Shown here one piece after another: positions 58,796 to 64,000 of a DNA stretch of 64,000 nt; the first letter of the stretch is position 1, and each line of letters begins with the position of its first letter. The stretch is from the NCBI GenBank assembly GCA_018873245.2, contig JAEMBT020000006.1, positions 7,399,855 through 7,463,854 of the forward strand. Reading direction: 5' to 3'. The notes beneath the pieces were generated by a model. That model did not search any database and had not been told where the DNA came from. It was given only the letters and a program-made list of their open reading frames with translations. This stretch comes from Archegozetes longisetosus (taxonomy: Eukaryota; Arthropoda; Arachnida; Sarcoptiformes; Trhypochthoniidae). The position numbers were made by a program, and so were the translations under genes.

Positions 58796-61474
58796 TACAG
58801 TACCCTTGAGGGCGATCTTCAAAAATTGTGGCCATTCTGACTCATTATTAAAATATATACAATGAAGAGGTATAGAACTGAAGTGGAAAATGCGGTGTTG
58901 GGCCAACTTATAATCTTTAGCCCTTATAACCATCATTTAATTGTATTAGATTTCGATACTAATGCTGACATTTTGTCTAATTCACAAACAATACGCCACA
59001 CTTTTTTTCTATAAGACTTTCAAACTTTGCATAAATGAGTAAAACTATGTAAATATCACACCAGATAAAAGTTAGAGATAAAGACACAGTAATAACAATT
59101 AAAATTACTAAATACTATGAATCATATTATTTCACTTATTGTTATAACTGTTAAGAACAGTGAAACTTTCAACAATGACTTATTTTTGAAGATTTTCACT
59201 AAATTTGAACGTGAGTTCAATAGTATAAAACTTTATGTACTGTACCGACGATTATTAGCTGAAGGACTGCACCGAATTTATTAAATAGAATATATTTTCG
59301 ATTAGAAGACTGGTCCAAATAGAATGGATTGGCATTAGAAACGTTTGCCGCAGTCTTATCGATAATCGTGTAATATTTGGTGCACTGTTGAAAAATAATG
59401 CAGTTTAGGTTTGCTTTGGAGAACTGAGAGGAGAGACGGAAAGCGAGTCCACATGAGGTGCAGTGATAACTAAGTTGGAGCAATCAATACATGTTGGGTC
59501 TACCTTTCGCTGACGAGAGAACGACCCGCCTAACAGCCAGCGCACTGCTATGTAAGTGCACTGTAAGGTACAGTCAACTCACATCGTGTTTGCATTTCTC
59601 TTCTTGGACAGTAATAAAAATGCGTTATTATGTTTTTTTCCTTTTTTCCTCTCTTTTTCAATACTATTCATATTTTTTATCATTTATATGTCGAAACAAT
59701 AATGGTGCTTAATATTGATTTTTATAATATTCAGTTATTTATTATAATGATAAAACTTTACTGAATGAGCTTAAAATTCGTCATATAAATCTTAATATAA
59801 TGATTCAATTAATTTTATTATAATATTTTACACAATAATCAATTTGGGAAAATAGTTGAGAAAAGAAGGACCTTCTAAAAAGCACTTGAAACATGAGTTT
59901 ACTGAACAATTAATTAGATAATATCAGTTTAAAACAAGTGTAATTAGCAAGATAATTGCTATTTAAAATTAAAGTATAATGTGACTAGTAGGCCATATTA
60001 TAAATTGTGAAATTTTCAACTAGAATTAAAAGTTTAGAGGTTTTCATGGCTAATTATTAAGAGTGATTTATAGCCATGCTATTTATAATACGAGCAAGTG
60101 TTAGTGCAATACACTCTACAAGGGCTTATAACTACATAATTTGCAAAATAATATTAGATATGGTTATAATATAACGCTTATTGTAAAATAAATTCAATCC
60201 AAATGATGACATGCTTATTGGTGTTGACCCTACAGTTATGCAAATCACATTAAGTGACACGCAGTAAACCACATGCAGATGCTATGTTCATAACACATGT
60301 TGCAAAATTTCGGAAGTCCTTCTGCATAGTCTAACCAACACAAAAGTTTTCTTCAGGCCATAGAAAGTCTGGTAATGTGTATCGAAGAGGAAAGTGACCA
60401 ACATCTGGACCGGACAATAGATTTTGTTTGACCCCAGCATACGTATGCAGAGGCAGTGCAAGTTATGGCACGCGCCAGCGCTTTGTTCAGGTAAACCTTA
60501 ATATATGATTTGACTCGATTTCGCTAAATTAGTACATGTCGGGCGCTTACTTTCAATTGACAATAAACTTGGAGGGGATTTCAGTGTATGTGGTCTTTCA
60601 ATCGTCTAAAACAACCTGAACACGTGCCAGTAGTCTATTCCTCCGTTTCCTGGGGTTTAGAGTTAGTCAATATATTATATGGTGTGCTGTTCTGGTTCGC
60701 ATTGGGTTATATACCTCAACAAACCGTCTCTGACTATTCATGCATTGAGACATAATTTTTATGATAGCATGCTACAGAACAGAGGAAAATGTTACTCAGA
60801 CGAATATAATATCAACTTTTGTCAATACAGTTCAAATATTAATAATCCTCACTCGCAACAACAAGATGGCCTTTCCTATTTCAATCCCCCTCTGATCCCC
60901 ATCGATTTGTTGTCAATTTTCGTTTCTAATCCACTTTTGATTACTATATTCAATATTCTATAAGTTGGCTAACATCTCAGGATATTACGGTTTGACGGCA
61001 AGCTGTCATCACAATGGATCACATGAAGTTGCTGTCGAGGATTATTAAGCTTATAGGTGTATGCCTCGAATGTATAATATTTCGCTTACATTCGCATGCG
61101 ATAGAAAATTTTATTTAAATATAATATTCCTGTTTTTGGCCATTTATAATTCATACAATTACTGGTATATAACAATTAATAGCTAAAGAGCGAGTAGAGA
61201 GAGAAACGAATGCAAATAAACGATCTGATTATGTCATATATTGGGGTTGGAATGGGTAACTTTGTCCTTCACGCTAAATCAGAATATTCGTGTCGATTAA
61301 CATTGTCGGTCCTCTTTTGAGCAGAAATAGTAAATGCAAATACAATAAAGAGAACAAAACAAAGGCACACCTTTCTTATCATAAAGATATAATCTATCGT
61401 ATAATGCATTCACATGCATACTTGTTTACACCACAGACACATCATATCTCCTGGACAACCAAACTAACTTAACA

Positions 61475-61479
<5 letters not shown>
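58796..61479. other. Gene-poor DNA, third part
   Basis: No recognised gene on either strand. The stretches 59400-59600 and 60230-60480 have higher GC. The second ends in a strong donor-like TTCAG-GTAAACC at about 60490, but no exon can be supported. Confidence 0.4.

Positions 61480-61533
<54 letters not shown>
61480..61533. repeat. (CT)n microsatellite
   Basis: An uninterrupted run of about 26 CT dinucleotides. On the other strand it produces a meaningless Arg-Glu repeat in an open frame. Confidence 0.95.
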
Positions 61534-61534
<1 letters not shown>

Positions 61535-64000
61535 AGACAATCATTTAGCATTATTTGTCTTATTTTTGATTTTTCCCATTCATTGCCTCTGTGTTTGATA
61601 TGGGGTCGAACTAAGTGAAAAGTGATGAGTGGAGAAAAAAGCGACGCGAAGTATACTATGACTCTCAGCATGCTAGCAAAAACTGACTCTGAGTAGCTTT
61701 GAAAAATTGACGCGAAGTATACTTTGTTGCATATGAAGGATATATGCAGCGAAGTTGACCTTTTTTTAGATTTACAGGAAATTGCTCTAAAAGATATTTG
61801 AGATAGAGAGGGAGTCAACCATTTATCTATGACTGGGTATTAGATAAATAAATACATTTTTTAATAAGCTTTTTCAGTTGTCCTGACTCCTGCTAGAGGT
61901 TAAGTCTAAACGTTTACCATTTAGACCGACATCTGATTTAGAGCTGGCAATCGGCAAACCCTCGAACACATGTTTAAGTAATCCACTTTGTTTGGACTCC
62001 AGTCTAATTTTAGCTCTGAATAACCTGTTAATTTATATTTCTTTTTATCATTACTATTCTTCTAGTTATATGATTGTTTCTAATTTTTATGTCTATTTAT
62101 TTCACTGATTAATTACTTGCTATCAAACATCATGTTTATTGTCTTCAGTTTGTTAAGACTTGATAATTTGAAGACACGTCAAATTAGTCCAAATTTGACA
62201 TGATATGTAAGTTGAACATTTCAAATAAACTTTTCAACATAATTTATTTGTGCTATGAATTTGGTTGGCATTAGAGTCCTCTAAAACGATTGACTGCCTT
62301 TGCACTATCCATATGAAATGGTTAGATATAAGGATTCCGTATTATTGTAAACAATTTTATAGTTCATTCAAATGTTATTTCTTCTATGTTTGAACTCTTT
62401 TGATTATAGAATTTCCGTTTTATATTTATTTTAGTTTAAGGATAATGAATGAATTTGAAAGTTATAAAATTTATAATAAACTTGCGAAATAGTTTAGTAA
62501 TAACTTTTGATGGTATTTCTTGTTTACAAATTGTGTTTCTCTTCTTAAAAGCGATATTTTTAATAACTTTTTTATTTGCGTCATAAAATCAAACATCTAC
62601 ACCATGTACTAAAATAGAAGTTCACTTCAATTTGTTTTCCAATTTTCAACTCAGTTCATTTAAATCAATCATCCATTCAATTTAGGATAGCAATTTTAAA
62701 CAAACTTAATGTCATTCTGTTCGCACAACTTTGTAATTCTGTGAACAGAATCACAAAGCAGTAAAGTTTGCAGATATGCCTGAATTTGATAAAGATTGAC
62801 AAAAGAATTTGTTATAAATTTTCATCACATTTAAAGTCGTTTTTGAAAGTTCGTTGAGTAAATGCACAATAAGCTATTATACTATTTTGATTGTTGAAGT
62901 TCTTGCGATCGGCTTAAATAAATCGAGTTTGACTGAAAGAATAAAGAAATCAACTCAAGCATAAATCAATGGCCTTTTGTTCGAAACTGACCCGTTTGAT
63001 AGCTCTCCTTCATTGGTGTCTACATCCAATAAATGTTGTTCTTCAAATCTACTATCAGCAAAGATATCGATTTTGTTTCAGTTACTTTATTATGAATCTA
63101 CACATACGTTCAATTTATTAAACTTATGCTCTGAACAGTCGATTTATTACACGAGTCAACCTATCTTTTGTTCTATAGCATGTGATCTATGGTTTAAACT
63201 TTAAATTCAGCACTACTTTCAACTTATTGCAACATAACTCTATTTTCAAACTTATCACACGTTGACTTCAAAAAAAACTTATAAAAATCGCAAAAATTAG
63301 TATTTAATCACCGAAATATCACTATTTTGATTGTGTTAAAGTTTCGTGCAGAGGTTGAATAAATCAAGACTTGAGTTGATCTTGATATAGCTTTGGGCTG
63401 AAAAGAAGATGAATCGATTCCTGCAAAGCCTGAAACCCTAACAATTCTTAATCTAGTTTGAATGGATTTTTCGTCTCCAATCTAAAATCTATAAAAAAAG
63501 ATTCAACGAATAACTGAAATCAGTTCTCGACTTAAGAAATTGGATACAATTTGAATATTTGGAGTGCTTTTAATACGACATCCACTTATAGGCAAAATTT
63601 AGTCATAAAGATCTGGGTCTTAATCAGATGATATCATGACATGAAAATGTTTAAAATTTCAGAAGATTTCCAGACATTTAGTAAATAAATAAGATTGTTC
63701 TAAATATAAAATGGATTGAGCTATATTATTTGAAATTAAGCACATGAATATACAGATTCGTCTCCATTTCTATTTAAGATATACCGGTATTCCAGAAGAT
63801 AGTTTGAGCTAGTGCTGTAAAAACTAAATTTCTCCAAGGTTTCTCTCAAAAAAAAAATTCTAGAAATTTTCTGTAAACATTTCCGAAATGTGTGAGTTGC
63901 TGGTAAAGAAACATTTCGAAATTGATTCGTTGTCAAAGGAAAGTTTGAAGAGATTTAGCAGGACTAGTTAGAATTTAAAAGGAATTGATATCCGACGCTT
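61534..64000. other. Gene-poor DNA, end of window
   Basis: AT-rich, no gene recognised. GACGCGAAGTATACT occurs twice (about 61643 and 61709), 66 bases apart. Otherwise I see nothing. Confidence 0.45.

Noticed and set aside
60440-60495. ATG GCA CGC... followed by a good donor (CAG-GTAAAC), a possible first exon
   Set aside because: Only about nine codons with no downstream partner exon; chance is likely.
61426-61818. 130-codon minus-strand frame with an Arg-Glu repeat
   Set aside because: The repeat is the (CT)n microsatellite read through; the remainder matches nothing.
1-64000. CRISPR arrays, bacterial operons or prophage
   Set aside because: The window is clearly eukaryotic: spliced genes, poly(A) signals and animal gene families. 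The tandem repeats seen are micro- and minisatellites.

Overview
This is nuclear DNA of a multicellular animal. It is AT-rich, with spliced genes, mostly very short introns (59-75 bases are common, GT-AG), small intergenic gaps and metazoan gene families throughout. The mix points to an arthropod, most likely a chelicerate such as a mite. It has a secreted GH18 chitinase with a Ser/Thr/Pro linker and a chitin-binding tail, the fused Nit-Fhit gene found in protostomes, and NELL, two-pore-channel and Bak-like genes. This placement is inference from gene content; no marker gene fixes the species.

Layout. 1-2418 has no gene I can support. 2419-3574 (+) is a four-exon Bcl-2 family gene, Bak/Bax-like, with a C-terminal membrane anchor. 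4635-6170 (+) holds a decayed, probably chromatin-related gene with in-frame stops and shifted frames. 7696-10111 (+) is a six-finger C2HC zinc protein whose 3' end collides with NitFhit (10158-11694, -). COMMD10 (14441-14995, +) and the eight-exon chitinase (15801-19083, +) follow. Next come chondroitin sulfate synthase (19394-21757, -) and SCAMP (22734-24835, +), which carries two alternative exons for its last membrane segment.

From 25333 to 44890 genes are tightly packed: COG1 (-), ACTR5/ARP5 (-), a two-pore channel (-), WDR55 (-) head-to-head with KTI12 (+), ATG13 (-) head-to-head with PGAP2 (+), and the 16-exon purine enzyme PFAS (-). The 3' half of a NELL gene lies at 45951-47974 (-). 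From about 48 kb to the end there are 16 kb of AT-rich, repeat-bearing DNA with no recognised gene. Part may be long introns of NELL, whose N-terminal exons I could not find.

The genes are mainly unrelated housekeeping genes. Secretory-pathway and lysosomal functions recur (COG1, SCAMP, PGAP2, CHSY, two-pore channel, ATG13, COMMD10). CACGTG boxes sit upstream of the two-pore channel, in the ATG13/PGAP2 promoter and in the WDR55/KTI12 promoter. Three conserved genes on the minus strand (COG1, ACTR5, two-pore channel) each need one extra base at a short A run to stay open. This looks like under-called homopolymers in the assembly rather than biology.

The strongest candidates for new biology are the mutually exclusive exon pair in SCAMP, the KTI12 P-loop without its lysine, the partial tandem exon duplication in NELL, and the paired-tryptophan linker of the chitinase.
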